Notes: generated by a model not told the origin, from the sequence alone. 64,000 nucleotides of DNA from Isoetes taiwanensis (GCA_021234155.1 JAJEKV010000047.1:3857323-3921322), one strand, 5' to 3'. Positions 34,483 through 46,770 are shown, numbered from the stretch's first letter. Numbers and translations: made by a program.

Positions 34483-34839
34483 AAAAATTGAACAAGTGAA
34501 GAGCCAAAAAGAAACCGAGTAAAGTGAACGTGTTGAATATACCATCACAATGTGCACATCACCATATTATAGGCATGCAAGCCTCAAGGAAAATCCCTAT
34601 AGAAATAGAAAATATGAGTTTCTGAAGCAACAAATGCACATAAGCAAAAAACAAACCCACGAAATCTGAATTTGCAAAAAGCGAGAAAAGCAAAGATTGA
34701 ATTCAGGTTAAGAAAAAATGAAGTCCTTGGAAAGGAAAAAACAAATGGACGAGACAATCCAAGTGCAATCAATGCATGAATGGAATAAACAAATGCTCGT
34801 CTTGAAGATCGAAAATTATGGTGCAACAAATGCTGATAC

Positions 34840-37446
34840 GTTGCCTATTTTCATTTGATTTTCCTGGTTTCTTTTACTATAGCCATCGATGTATCCTTCC
34901 CCTTTTTTCACTTTACCATATCCATGAACTTTGTCGATTCTTTTTATCATGTTTGGCTTTGGCCTCTTAGATTATCTGCTTGATTATATTTGTTTTTATA
35001 GATGTTAGTCTGTTGTTTGTGGTGGTCTTCACTAGGTCTAGTTTGGTATGTTTTCTTTTCTTACTGCTTGTATTGTTCGTGGTTTGCTTTTTGGTTTGTC
35101 AATTTGGGCTTATATAGTTCTTGATTCGTCTTGTTGGTCTACTAGTTTGGGATTGACGGATGCCTTCCCCCTTCCACTTATTCATGTTAGATTGTCACAA
35201 TATGTGGTTCGTGTTCGTGTTAGTTTCTTAGGTTAGTTTGTTTTTTTGCCAGAGTGTTCATTGCTGGAACTAACAGTTTTCATCTGTTTAGCAGCAGTGA
35301 TGTTGGTCGTTTTTTCCCTAGTTCTATATCGTTTGGTTTTCTAGTTTTTTATATTTCAAGTTTTGGCATGATGCATATTTTTAAAGCTCTAAATTGCTTG
35401 TTTTGTCATGGAAACTATAACTTATGGTAGACATGTAGGTTATCCACTTTAGGCATAATGTCGAGCATGGGGTTATGCATGAGCATTGTTTATGATTTGT
35501 TAGGCATATTATTTCGAGCATGTATATTATGACATGGATGACCGCTTTTTATTTCATGTTTCGTGTTGCATCAATATTTGCTATATGAGTGTGATATGTA
35601 TAGTTCATGATGCATTTATATGTGTTATAGATAGTTCATCAACATTTTGCATGTTTTTGTTGAACACCAATGTGCCCCGTCAATTATTTGATCACTTGTT
35701 TTTCTCATGGGAATGTTATCTTGTGGTATACTTGCATGGATCCTATGTTATAGGCTTTAGGCATGATATCAAATGGAAGTTGTTTTTCGTAGTTTAGTCC
35801 GTTTTTCTTCCAGAGTGCTCACATTGCTTGAACTGATCTCTTTTCAAAAATTTAGCAGCAGTGATATTGGATTCGTTTTTTCCTTATATGATTTGGTATT
35901 CTAACTTCCTAAATTTCGCATTTTGACACGATGCATGTTTTTAGAGCTCTAAAATTGCGTGATTTCTCATGAAAACTATAATCTATAATAGACATGTACA
36001 TATCCAAGTTATAAGTATTGGGCATGATGTCCAGCATGGGGTTATGCATGAGCATTCTCATAGTTTGGCAAGCATGTTATATCGAGCATGCATATATTAT
36101 ATTTGACATGGATAATGGTTGGCCTTAGTCTGTTTCGTATTTTATGTTGCATCAGTATTTGTTATACGTATGTGATATGTTTGGTTCATGATGCACCGCT
36201 ACGTATAGTCTATCTATATTTTTTTGTTTTTTTTTTTTTTTTTGTGGCATGTTTCTTGTTAGTGTTCAACTGCATTAATACCATTATGTGCCCGTCAATT
36301 TTGTTATCACCTGTTTTTCTGAATTGCACGTATCCAAATTATTGGCATTAGACATGATCTCTTGCATGGAGGTTATTTGCGTCGATTAGTTTGTTTTCCC
36401 TCTAGTGTGCTCATTTCTTGATCTAACATTTTTTCATATGCTTAGCAACGGTGATGTTGGAATTGTTTTTTCTAGTTGTACGGTTTATATGTGTCCTTTC
36501 CTTTTTATCTCGTTTATTTCCAATGCCTTATTCGTTTTCTTCTCTTCGTGTCACCCATCACATACTTTAGTTTTAGTTGTCTATTATTGCTCCATTTATC
36601 CTTTAGTGTGAGTCTCTTCAGTGGTTGCTCTGTTGTTCATAGTACTAGTTCCAATTGTCATGTCTCTTCTTATAGATCCTTGCAGTCTGACTTGTGCAGT
36701 CTGTAGTCCTTGCATATGCCACCTTTAAGCATTCACGCCAGAGTTAACTCTTTTTCCTTTTGTCTTCATAGTATCCCTTTTCTATTGCCTCTACTCTGAT
36801 TTATCCCATGTTGCTCCTCTTGTTCCATGGTCGATTGGTCTCTTTAGTTCTTTGGACATGTTCCATCTTGCTTTTGAAAAGTTTTCAAAATCATATGGCT
36901 ATCTTCTATATTCTATCTTCTATCTTAAATCCGCGTTCCTTTATGTTAGTTTGATAGTCTGTTCTTCTTGCCCATTTGTTAGGGTTTTGTTCTTTTAGTC
37001 TCCTTAGCTCGTGTTTGGCTCTATTGTTTCATTTTGTCCTTATTTATGGTCCATTGCTCCTCTTCCGACCTTTTTTGTTTACCTGTTCTATTAGTCATTG
37101 TTAGTCTTGCCTTCACACTGGTTGGGCCCTGTGGTTCATGTTACCCCTTTTATCGCAATCTCTTCGCTCCATCCCTCTGCTTCATTAGTCTCATTTACCA
37201 TGTTATTTCTGATCCCCTTCATCCTACTTAGACCTTGGGGCGGGTTGATCCCTAAGGTTGGCATGCTTCATCAATTTGTTGGCTGACCATCGTTTATCCC
37301 TTGTGGCTTCTATATTTCGAGTTTGATCGGTGTATGTTTTTAGAATTCTATTTTTCTTGATTTCCCAAGAGAACTATAACTTACAGTAGACATGCACAAG
37401 TTATGTGCATTAGGCATGATGGCATTGGGTTATGCATGAGCATTAC
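34840..37446 (+). repeat. T-rich repeat block of copy 2
   Basis: Counterpart of 17850-20469, almost identical over its length. The poly-T run near 36225-36243 is shorter than in copy 1. No credible gene. Confidence 0.65.
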
Positions 37447-37786
37447 ACATTTAAATTAAAATCCCCCTTAAACCCCCTTTGGTTTGGGTGCATATTCACA
37501 CGGGGGGTGACTCCGGGCAACGAGAGCTGTTGGATAGGCATATTCACCCCTTATTCCTTAATCTATACCGTACATAAAGTTCCTCGTTTGTGGGGTATGC
37601 AAGTACAAAATTTGCTATACTGTATAACAAGATTCGCAAAATACTATAAGAATTCAAGCGGAATACTATATGGTGTTGATTTTGTACGTGCAAAATACAA
37701 TTATGAGGGCTCGGCGCCCCTCGTCACCCCCCCGTGAATATGCACCCAAACCAAAGGGGGTTTAAGGGGGATTTTAATTTAAATGT
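37447..37786. mobile_element. Foldback MITE, compact 340-bp copy
   Basis: The element starts ACATTTAAATTAAAATCCCC and ends with the inverse at 37786. About 90 bp of each arm is complementary (CCCTTTGGTTTGGGTGCATA, CACGGGGGGTGAC), and the loop includes CTGTATAACAAGATTCGC. It shows what the split element at 20470-24455 looked like without its insert. A longer third copy is at 39083-39533. Confidence 0.8.
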
Positions 37787-38694
37787 GTTGGACCCAATGG
37801 TTGTGTTAATTAATGTCAATGATAGTTATGTGTTGGTTCTTAATGTCAATGGTTGTTATGTGTTGGTTGTTATGTGTTGGGGGATTTAATTTTTATATGT
37901 TGGATGTTAATGGTTTGTGTTGCAAAAAAATTTTTTTGGCCCTTCCGGCCTTAGAGACGCCCGGATGTGACAAAAAAATTAGAATTCAAACCAGGAAAAA
38001 ACTAGAATTCATTTGAGGCTTTCATCACCTGTAGCTTTTGAATTTGATCACAATAAAACAAATAGAACATAAGTAAAAGTTACCATAAAGATAGAGCAGA
38101 TTGATCCCATTATTCTGAAAGTCATAAAGTTTGCAACACAAAGAAACCCCCCTGTTATTATGCTACATATTGTTACTTCCGCTACAACTATTTCTCTTTC
38201 ACAATGACACCATTGTTTATCAATCCATGTGATTTTGGATGTTCCATCTCTAGCTTAAAGGTAATGCATGATTCAAACATGGGTTCGATTAAAGTTCCAA
38301 ACCTACAATATAAATGCATTCTTGTGGCCACTGTTTGACTGATCTGCGTGACATGGAAAAGGGCGTGGAATAATCTGCCTGTTGTGTGCATAAGAATCCG
38401 CTTGTTGATTGAAGCTAAAGGCTGGCTGCTATGAACAATCCGGCAGCCAGGAATATCCAAGAGTTGGAAGCAAACAGAGGTCCTAAACTTGAATCTGCAG
38501 CAAATCTTAGGAAGGAAACAAAAGGGGGTTTTGCAGCACTACATTGTAGAATTAGGAAACCAATACCTTGTAAAACAAAACATTATGCTAACTGAAGAAA
38601 CATTAAAAAACAAATACCTTTGTAAGTGTGAGCAAAAAATCCATTTCGTGGTAGTAAAATCCACTCCGGCAATAAGAATCCAAAGAGGGCAAGT

Positions 38695-38885
38695 ACACAT
38701 GCATATGCACACATGCACATGCACACATGCACACACATGCATACATGCACTTGCACTTGCACTTGCACTTGCACATGCACATGCACAATACACATGCACA
38801 TGTAAACACATGCACATGAACATGCACATGCACACACATGCACATGCACATGCACACACATGCACATGCACATGCATACACATGC
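38695..38885. repeat. TGCACA/TGCACT minisatellite (copy 2)
   Basis: Counterpart of 25366-25565, shortened by one or two units. Open frames through it are Cys/His/Met or Ala/His runs and are not genes. Confidence 0.9.
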
Positions 38886-39082
38886 GCAGTGTTCATGCAT
38901 AAACACATGCAGAGGAAGACAACAACCCTCGGATTGTTCCAACCAACGAAAATCAACGGCCATAAAAGGTGCACTCTAGAAATACTATTTAGTACACCTC
39001 AACGAATACAACAACGAAATCATAGAAAAACCATGTGAAAAAACGTATAAAAATCTAAAAGTAACCCCCTGTTATTGTGCTA

Positions 39083-39533
39083 CAACCAACATATAAGTAC
39101 CATTAACATTAATTAACACAACCATTGGGTCCAACACATTTAAATTAAAATCCCCCTTAAACCCCCTTTGGTTTGGGTGCATATTCACACGGGGGGTGAC
39201 TCCGGGCAACGAGAGCTGTTGGATAGGCATATTCACCCCTTATTCCTTAATCTACACCGTACGTAAAGTTCCTCGTTTGTGGGGTATGCAAGTACAAAAT
39301 TTGCTATACTGTATAACAAGATTTGCAAAATACTATAAGATTTCAAGCAAAATACTATATGGTGTTGATTTTGTACGTGCAAAACATAATTATAAGGGCT
39401 CTCGCCGCCCTACGCCACCCCCTCGTAGAATATGCCCCAAACCAAAGGGGGTTTAAGGGGATTTTAATTTAAATGTGTTGGACCCAATGGTTGTGTTAAT
39501 TAATGTTAATGGTACTTATATGTTGGTTGTTGT
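39083..39533. mobile_element. Foldback MITE, 451-bp copy with the longest arms
   Basis: The left arm begins CAACCAACATATAAGTACC and the right arm ends with the complement (GGTACTTATATGTTGGTTG). Each arm is about 130 bp and contains the ACATTTAAATTAAAATCCCC core. This copy is at the left end of the extra DNA of copy 2 and defines the outer ends of the family better than the others. Confidence 0.8.
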
Positions 39534-41995
39534 ACTAAAAATTTTGGGCCCTTCGGGCCCTAAAAAAAAAAACATAATGAAAAAAACATGCAAAACATGT
39601 AGCAATATGTAATACATAATATGTAATACGTAATAGTAAAAATAATATGAGTAACACAAGCTTCTAATACTAATATCTAGCATTAGCATAATGGTAGATA
39701 GATATTGAAAGGAAGGGTTATTAAATTTTGAAGTTTAAAGGATTGTAGACATTCAAAGGGTGAGATTTTAAAGTTTCAACCTTAGGCAGTAGATATAACG
39801 GGAGGGCGAGTTTTTTAAGAATGGGCATTGCTAGATATTGGTAGACATTGAAAGGAAGGGCTATAATAATGGTAGATATTGAATTTTAAATGGAAATAGT
39901 TCAAGGAAACAAACCTGAATAACCATGGGATTTTCAACGGAGCCGGATATTAGGTTCACTTTAGGGTTTCTGCATTCGATCATGGGAACTTACCAAAACA
40001 GATGTAAAACCAATCGGATTTGGCCGAATCTAACTGTGCTGTTCCTAGATGTTGAGAAGACACAGGCTGATTCCAGATGTCCAAATTAACCATTGTGAAT
40101 TTGTGAATTAAACCACATTCTGAATGACATATACGGAGTTTCGTTGATGAAAGTGGTTTGGAGACCTAAGCAGGAATGCCATGCCAGAGCTTGAGCATGT
40201 CGCTGCAACAAGTACTTCTAAAACAATTATGTTACACCACCAACAACAATACATTTCACATTGAGACCACTTCGGACACAATGAAAGGATCTGTACATTT
40301 TCCAACCACATCCACAAAGCAACTGAAGTTCTGTGCAAATTATGTTGAAATCCCACCATGCCAACCATGTGCTTGAGCAAAAACCAGAGGTTGTGTCGTT
40401 ATGAGCATCCACGTCTGCTTGGCACATCCGAGGTCAGACATTCTCATCAACCACATCCATTTCATCCTCCTCTTCCATCAGCATATTGTCATCTTCTTCC
40501 ATGAACTGATCTGTAGGATTCCCTGCAACCGTATTAAGCCTAACAATTTGCACTTGAATTCATTGGTTGCCATGCTACTACAGCAAGATCTTTATCCTCT
40601 TTTTTTTACCTCAAAATCAATGTCTGAAGTAATCGCATCCCGCTGACAAGTACTGCTTTTCAAAATAACCACCGCCGATATGATTGGGAAGCTTTTTGAA
40701 GCTCCCGAAGCTTGGGACCTGTGGAATAATGCATAACCATAGGATCTATTCTTCAAAACTTCGGAGCATGTTAAGCAAATAAAAAGGCACTCACCTTTGG
40801 GAAAAATATTGGAATTAATCCATATAGGTAGCTCCAAAGATCCCATTGTCGGACCACCGAAAAACAAGGGCTCGTTAACAGTGCTTGTACAAAAAACAAT
40901 AGCTTTCGCCATTTGCCTAAGCAAGATTATTTCCGAGGAATCTCTTGGCAATGCTGGCACAAGCTCTCATACTATTTTTGAAGATGTCAAATCTGCACAA
41001 CTTGGATTTCCAACCTCCAAAGCATTAACTGAATTCCAATTCTAAAATCAGAAAACCCTATTTCATTACTATATGGTCCCAGCATATAGCTAAGCGCGTA
41101 AATCTCGGAGGGTTTTGCAGGGAAAAAGCTGAGGAGATCTGGCTATGGCAACACAACTTTAGGGTTTCAGCATTCGAACATGGCAGCTTACAAAAACAGA
41201 TGCAAAACCGATTGGATTGGGCCGAATCTAACTCAGGACACAGGTTCCATGTAATTGTCTATAAATGAATCTGTTTACATATACTTACAGGAACCTCTGT
41301 GAATGGTTTGACGTGCAAGCCAGCTGGGGAAGTAGTGTCCATAGATTTCTTGTCCACCAGGCTAAGAAACCCAGCGGCATTCAACAGGCTCGGGTCTGCA
41401 GTGAACGGATTAAATGTACAGACTTTTGTAGGGCTGAACAAGTTAGGGATCTCGTTGGCTCGTATAAACCCTCCGCATGTTTTCATATTCAATATTCCTG
41501 CTGACCTCGTTGCCAAGCTCCAGGCCAATTTCACCACTTAAAATTTGCTCACATGACAATAAGAATATCAACACACTGTTGCCTTGAAACCCACCAGACC
41601 ATGCCTTGGAAACTTTGAATATGTAGCACAAACTGCTGAAGCAAGCATCTGGCCGCATCATCCTCTGCACTAAAGCTTTCTGCTCTTCTGCACATGCAAA
41701 CCAAATGAAATGCTTGTTCAGATACGCTTCCACTCCAAATCTGTTTCCACTCTGATCAGAAGAACATTAATTTTTTGCAAGAATGCCATGCTATCCACGA
41801 GGCTTGCATGTTCAGCCCCTAAAATAAAAAGAGGGCTTTTGTTGTGAGCCCTTGAATGTTGGACCATTGAAAAAAAAAAGCTAAATCAACCACTAAGAAA
41901 TGGTGCACTCTAGATGTACGCATTAGTACATCCATTCCAATACGCCATGAAATCTTAGGAAAACCTTTGTGAAAAGCGTACAAAAACACAAAAAA
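39534..41995. other. Copy-2-specific segment, content mostly unrecognised
   Basis: The segment starts with a GGGCCCTTCGGGCCC hairpin (39546-39560) and A-rich sequence. An about 85-bp direct repeat (TTTAGGGTTTCTGCATTCGA, CGAATCTAACT) occurs at 39958-40038 and 41158-41235. Two minus-strand open segments, 40960-40592 and 41733-41443, have protein-like composition (AYLNKHFIWFACAEEQKALV) but I do not recognise a family. The right edge (41903-41995) is a diverged copy of 38968-39080. Confidence 0.45.
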
Positions 41996-43915
41996 AACCC
42001 CCTGTTATTATGCTACATATTTTATAGTTTGGCAAACGTTTTTTATCATGCATGTATATGATGTTTGATGGATAATCGGAACCGTACATTGTTTCATGTT
42101 TCATGTTTTATGTTGCATCAGTTGGGTTATGCATGCGTATTCTTTATAGTTTTGGCAAATGTATTTTTGATGTTTGATAGATAATCGTAACCTTATTTTG
42201 TTTCATGTTGCATCAGTATTTGTTATGTGAGTGATATGTTTGGTTCATGATGCATTGATATTTGTTTATATAATCCATCTACTTTGATATGTTTTTCTTA
42301 CGCAGTATGTCTTTTATCGGTGTTATAACTGCATTAACGTCAATGTGCCCTGCAAATTGTTTTATCTCTTATTTTTCTCATGGAAATGATACTTGTGGTA
42401 GACTTGTGCATGTCTGAGTATAGGCGTTAGGCATGGTTTTTGGTATGGAGGTTTCTTTTTGGTAGCAAGCATTCTATATCGAGCATGAATTATGATGTTT
42501 TCTTTAAGTACAAACTTTTACCTCATTCTGCACTAATGTTCATTATATGTGGGGGATATGTTTCGTTCATGATGTATGGTTATTTATTTTGTATACTTGA
42601 TCTATCTTATTTTTTATAGATCTTTGCTACTGGTATGGTTCTGATCCATGTTATAGCTACCTTAAAACGATGTGCCCCCATCAATTTTTTATCTCGTTTA
42701 TTATTCCACTACCTTATTCGTTGTCTTCTCTCCGGGTTGCCCGTCACATCCTTTAGTTCTGGTCATCCTTTATTGCTCCATTATCTCGTAGTTTGTGTGT
42801 CTTTTTAGTGTTTGCCTTGGTGCCGTACTTGTTCCATTTATCCCATTTCTTCCTAGGGTTTTTATAGTCCTACTTGTGCTCCATTTGCTTTGACAGTTCT
42901 TGTTTTCGTCAATTTTATTCATCCAAGTTGACCCTTATGTCCTAATTCTTCATGGAATCCTTGTCTTCCCAGTTGCACTTTGTTCATGTATTTCAATTGC
43001 CGAATTTATTCCTCTCGCCCTTATATTTTTGGCAAAATTTCTATTGCTTTTATCCGATTTGCTCTTTTTGCTCTGCTTGTTCCATGGTTGGTGGTCTTTT
43101 TAGTTCCATGGATGCTTTCTACCTTGTTTTTTGGAGCGTCATTGCTTCAAGTCCTTATCATCAATGGATCCCATCATTTCTTCAATCTCAAGGTTCCATT
43201 TCCCTTACTCATTTTTATGTTTTTCATGTCGTCCTTCACTTGCTTTAGTTCTAGTTGTCTTAGATTGCTTCATTAACCTTATACAGTTCCGTGAGCCTCT
43301 TTAGTGCCTGCCTGATATTCATTCTTATTCCAATGGTTCTAATTCTTCCTATGGACTCCTACACTCTTGCTTGTACTCTATTTGCTTCCATACTTCATGT
43401 TATGCTTTTTCTTACTCATTTCCCCCTTATTCCTCCAAGGTTGACCATCTAACACTTTCCTTCTTGGAGTGTTTTCTATTAGAGTCTTTTGGTTGACGCT
43501 TATTCCAATTGTCGAGTTTGTCCCTCTTGCCCTTCCATGTTTAGAGGCCGATTTCTATCTCCTTTAATCATATTTGTGTCATATTGCTTCACTTGCTCCA
43601 TGGCTGTTACATGGCTGGTTGATTGGGTTCATTTGTTTTGAATTTGTTCTTTGTCTCATTATTCTTATTTGGCTTTGTTGTTTTATTTCACCTTCTTCAT
43701 AGTTTCATTGCTAATCTTCTTGACCTTTGTTTTTACTTGTTCTATTGGGCTTGTGAGTTAGATGTTCATACTTTATTATCCTTATAGTTGTCTATATCCA
43801 TGTTGCCCAATTCATTAGAGTCTATTTTCATCACTTTGCTTTGTTAGTATCATTTTCTATGTTACTGTCTAGTTCCTGGCATACTGCTCAATTCTTGTGT
43901 CTTGCAAGGGGGATT
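41996..43915 (+). repeat. T-rich repeat, end of copy 2 and beyond
   Basis: The first 509 bp equals 25742-26250. The T-rich composition then continues uniquely to about 43915 with words such as TTGCTCCATT and CTTGTTCCAT shared with the 19-20 kb block. Long frames here are composition artefacts. Confidence 0.6.
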
Positions 43916-44183
43916 TACTTTTGGGTGCCATACAATGTGCCTGAGTGACTTGTAGGGGGGTTTTTTGGACCCATTTCCACACATATACGGCGGAGTTAGG
44001 GGGGTTTTTGACGTGGGAAACTTAGATGTGGTTTTTTACCGAAGTGTTTTGGGTGTTTTTTTTTTCCAAAAATTGAGATATTCCAGTGCGGGAACCACCT
44101 GGTACGGCATTATCATACTTCATTGTGAAGGCGGAAAAACAGAGTAGTAGAAGAGGAAAGAATAGAGCGATCCCGCGACAGAT

Positions 44184-44627
44184 ATGGTAACCACGGGGCT
44201 TCAACAGGGAGAAAATGGCCTACGCATACAGCTAGCACTCTCTGAATCGCTTCTGGATAGATTGAATGGCATACAGAAGGAGATCTTAAGAAATTTCAAG
44301 AATAGACACAGCACCGAGTTCCAAAGCTTCGTTAGTCGACTAGAGAAGGTAGGGGCTCATACAGGAGGAGCAGACGTGGGGAAGCAAGAACAAGTACATT
44401 ACATTCTACAGCTGAAAAGGGAAGTAATCAGATGCAAGGCACTGGAAATAATGCTGAAAACGACCGAGCTGTGGCTGAACAATGATCTCAAGTGCCATTT
44501 CGAGAGAAACTACCACCTCTTTCAACAGAAAAGGGAAGCACATGTGCCGTTATTGCTGGACAGGACGCAGCACAATGCAGAAGTACTCGACATGAAGGAT
44601 TATCAGCATATAAGTCTAGTGATTTGA
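44184..44627 (+). CDS. Unrecognised 147-codon ORF
   Basis: The frame starts MVTTGLQQGENGLRIQLALS and continues with a mainly helical, charged composition (LDRLNGIQKEILRNFKNRH, VHYILQLKREVIRCKALEIM). It has no membrane segment and no motif I know. Codon usage looks ordinary, unlike the T-rich repeat upstream. It lies 1.2 kb upstream of the transposase-like exon and on the same strand, so it might be an N-terminal exon of that gene. No splice link can be shown. It could equally be a chance ORF. Confidence 0.35.
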   Translation: MVTTGLQQGENGLRIQLALSESLLDRLNGIQKEILRNFKNRHSTEFQSFVSRLEKVGAHTGGADVGKQEQVHYILQLKREVIRCKALEIMLKTTELWLNNDLKCHFERNYHLFQQKREAHVPLLLDRTQHNAEVLDMKDYQHISLVI

Positions 44628-44639
44628 AGGCCAACCTAT

Positions 44640-45256
44640 AAGTAGTTGAGCAAGTGTGCAAAGTTCTAAATAATGTTCATGAATATTAGAGTTTGTTCAA
44701 GTTCATGTGCATGAAGACCTTGGTTACTCAAGCATTAGATTTTGAACGAAATATTATTGTGAAATGTTGCAATGGTGCAACTAACCGAATATGGCTTCAT
44801 GGGTAAAAACACGCTGTGGTGTTCCAATTCGGCTGTCCCCCCTGTCCCTCCAAAATGTGGCATTGCATCTGCCACTTTTGTGGTATGAAAGTATAATTAT
44901 GGCACCGCTCAACTGCCTTTATTTAAGAATGGAGTCCCAATTTGTGGGGGAAATTCTAATTTCAAAAACTAAAATTCAAATTCCTATTCTTTGGCCCCTT
45001 CCTGTTCTTTGCCTACGTCCTGTTCTTTGGCTCCCTCCCTACTGCAAGCTCCAATCCATTGTGGATATGGATGTCAATGAGGTAATCTATCCACAAACTG
45101 GCATTTCAGACAGGAGAAAATGAAGAAGAACCAGCAGAAGGATCCGGTTCATCAAGAAGTGCAAGCAATAAATGCCGTATTGTCCTTAATTTGATAACGG
45201 CTTTCCATAAATAGACCAAAAGAATTGAGGATAGCATGAAGAAAGAAATTTTACTT
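44640..45256. other. No recognised feature
   Basis: A short open frame (44791-45123) has no recognisable domain. The rest is AT-rich and non-coding. Confidence 0.4.
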
Positions 45257-45815
45257 GAGTCATTAGGGTTTTTTTGAGATGAAAAAAGGGCCTTCAAAAT
45301 ATGCCAACTAAGTCAAATGAAGATAAATGAACTACCAATCAGAAATCAGAGCCTGGCGGGTCCAGTCAGCAAAACTGTTATAACTAACTCATTGAATCAC
45401 ATTTTTTAGCATAACTATTGATAGAAAAGTCCAAATGAGCTCGCGTTTAGTGCAATAGATAGATCTGGTTGAGATCTTTCCAACCTTAGGTGGTTTGCAC
45501 ATATTTTAACCACTTATGATTGTCAAAACTCCAAAAAATATGGTTTTTACCATTTTTTATTATTCTACGGGACTAAAAGATATGCAAACCACCCAAGGTT
45601 GGAAAGATCTCAATGAGATCTATCTATTGCACCAAACAAGAGCTCATTTGGACTTTTCTATCAACACTTATGCTAGAAAATGTGATCCAGTGAGTTAGTT
45701 ATAACTGTTTTGCTGACTGGATTACCAGTTCTATTTTCTGATTGGTAGTTCATATAGCTTAGTCAGCAGTTCGTAGAAGGCCCTTTTATGATATCAAAAA
45801 ATTCCTAATGTTTTG
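45257..45815. mobile_element. Foldback MITE with about 260-bp arms
   Basis: The left arm (from CATTAGGG at 45257) and right arm (to CCTAATG at about 45809) are complementary over most of their length. Matching blocks include CAGTCAGCAAAACTGTTATA, GAACTACCAATCAGAAA and AAAAGTCCAAATGAGCTC. Only about 40 bp around 45510-45550 is unpaired. It has no coding capacity and ends right at the transposase-like exon. Confidence 0.85.
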
Positions 45816-46286
45816 AGGGATAAAACATTGGAAAAATTCATAGGTGAAGAATTAAAAGATTTGGAAGCCAAGAGCATCGTTATAAGGAGCCTCTGGGACT
45901 CCATGCAGACTGTCAAACTCTCTACCAGCAATGACTGCCTAGCAGCCAAGAATAGTTGCCTTGCAATGTCTGTACCACGCCATGCAGATTCTGAAACAAG
46001 TGACAAAATCAGCCAGCGAGATCTTGGAAAGGTATTAGGTGTTCACCCAAGAAACCTGCAAAAGGCAAAGAAAAAGAGGGAAGAGATCGATTACAATGGT
46101 GGGAAATGAGTTTCTTACAAGAGGGCTAAAAGATTCGATGCGATTTCAGATGAACATATAGAAAAGATTCAAAATTTTTGGATTGAGAACAGCAGAGTGT
46201 CTCCTAACACAAAGGATGTTAGAACTAGAAGATTGGAGAGAAATGTAAGAGAAAAACATGCTGCCTACTATCTGAAGGAAGCACAG
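45816..46286 (+). pseudogene. Transposase-like gene, upstream exon
   Basis: The open frame contains RDLGKVLGVHPRNLQKAKKK, which looks like a helix-turn-helix, then after one in-frame TGA (46107-46109) continues RAKRFDAISDEHIEKIQNFW, SRVSPNTKDVRTRRLERNV and REKHAAYYLKEAQ. It ends in phase 0 at CAG followed by GTTAG. The VSPN-KDV-R-R block followed by a helix and a Cys-rich part is a pattern I associate with a repetitive, poorly described transposase-like family in algae and seed-free plants. The 5' end is cut by the MITE. The single TGA makes this a pseudogene unless it is a sequencing error. Confidence 0.55.
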
Positions 46287-46611
46287 GTTAGTTTATTTCT
46301 GTTATTCATGTTTTCTTAGTTATGGTGCTTAGTGTGGTGGTGCATGTGGTGGTTATTGTGTTGTACAGTTATTGTGGTGTACTGTATGCAACATGTGAAT
46401 TGTGTGTAGTTGACTCTAGTCTGAAATGCAATATTTAATGTTTGGAATATTAGAACATGACAGAATTGAGTAGTCCTTTACTGGGTGTGTGTACAGTCTA
46501 AAAATATTTGAGAATGATAGATAACTAACTGATCTTAAGAAGTACAAATTTTTGTTGAATAAAGACAAATTTTTGTCAGATTCAAGCACAACTCTGTTGG
46601 AAAGTATAATA

Positions 46612-46770
46612 TATTAAACAAGGTGCTACGCACAGAGGGTTGCCCTCTATGGCCAGAGGGTGGAGTGGCTTAAATCATAGTTCAAAGTCATGTTTTGACA
46701 AACAATTCAAATTGCTACTTCTAGATCAGTTGGTGGCACGTGGGGGATTGATCCCGTGTGCAGTGATTAT
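46612..46770 (+). repeat. SINE-like relic with tRNA-like boxes
   Basis: The left part, AACAAGGTGCTACGCACAGAG with AAATCATAGTTCAAAGTCAT and CAATTCAAATTGCTACTTCT, recurs (shortened) at 11036-11130 and 27357-27450. It is followed here by TAGATCAGTTGGTGG (close to box A) and GGGGGATTGATCCC (box B-like), closer together than in a real tRNA. It is probably a decayed SINE. Confidence 0.45.

Larger units (their letters stand above)
26254..42504. repeat. Tandem segmental duplication, copy 2 (about 16.25 kb)
   Basis: This repeats copy 1 in the same orientation. It ends at about 42504, where the sequence diverges from the end of copy 1 (TTTTCTT followed by TAAGTAC instead of ATGATG). Compared with copy 1 it lacks the insertion in the MITE, keeps the KLC-related exon and complete SINE, and gains about 2.9 kb (39083-41995) just before its last T-rich unit. 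Confidence 0.9.

Noticed and set aside
39546-39565. Helitron 3' end: GGGCCCTTCGGGCCC hairpin followed by CTAAAA
   Set aside because: The hairpin abuts the CTAA directly instead of lying about 10 bp upstream, there is no TC start with matching copies, and no Rep/helicase. A related CCTTCGGGGCC block at 24609 is followed by different sequence.
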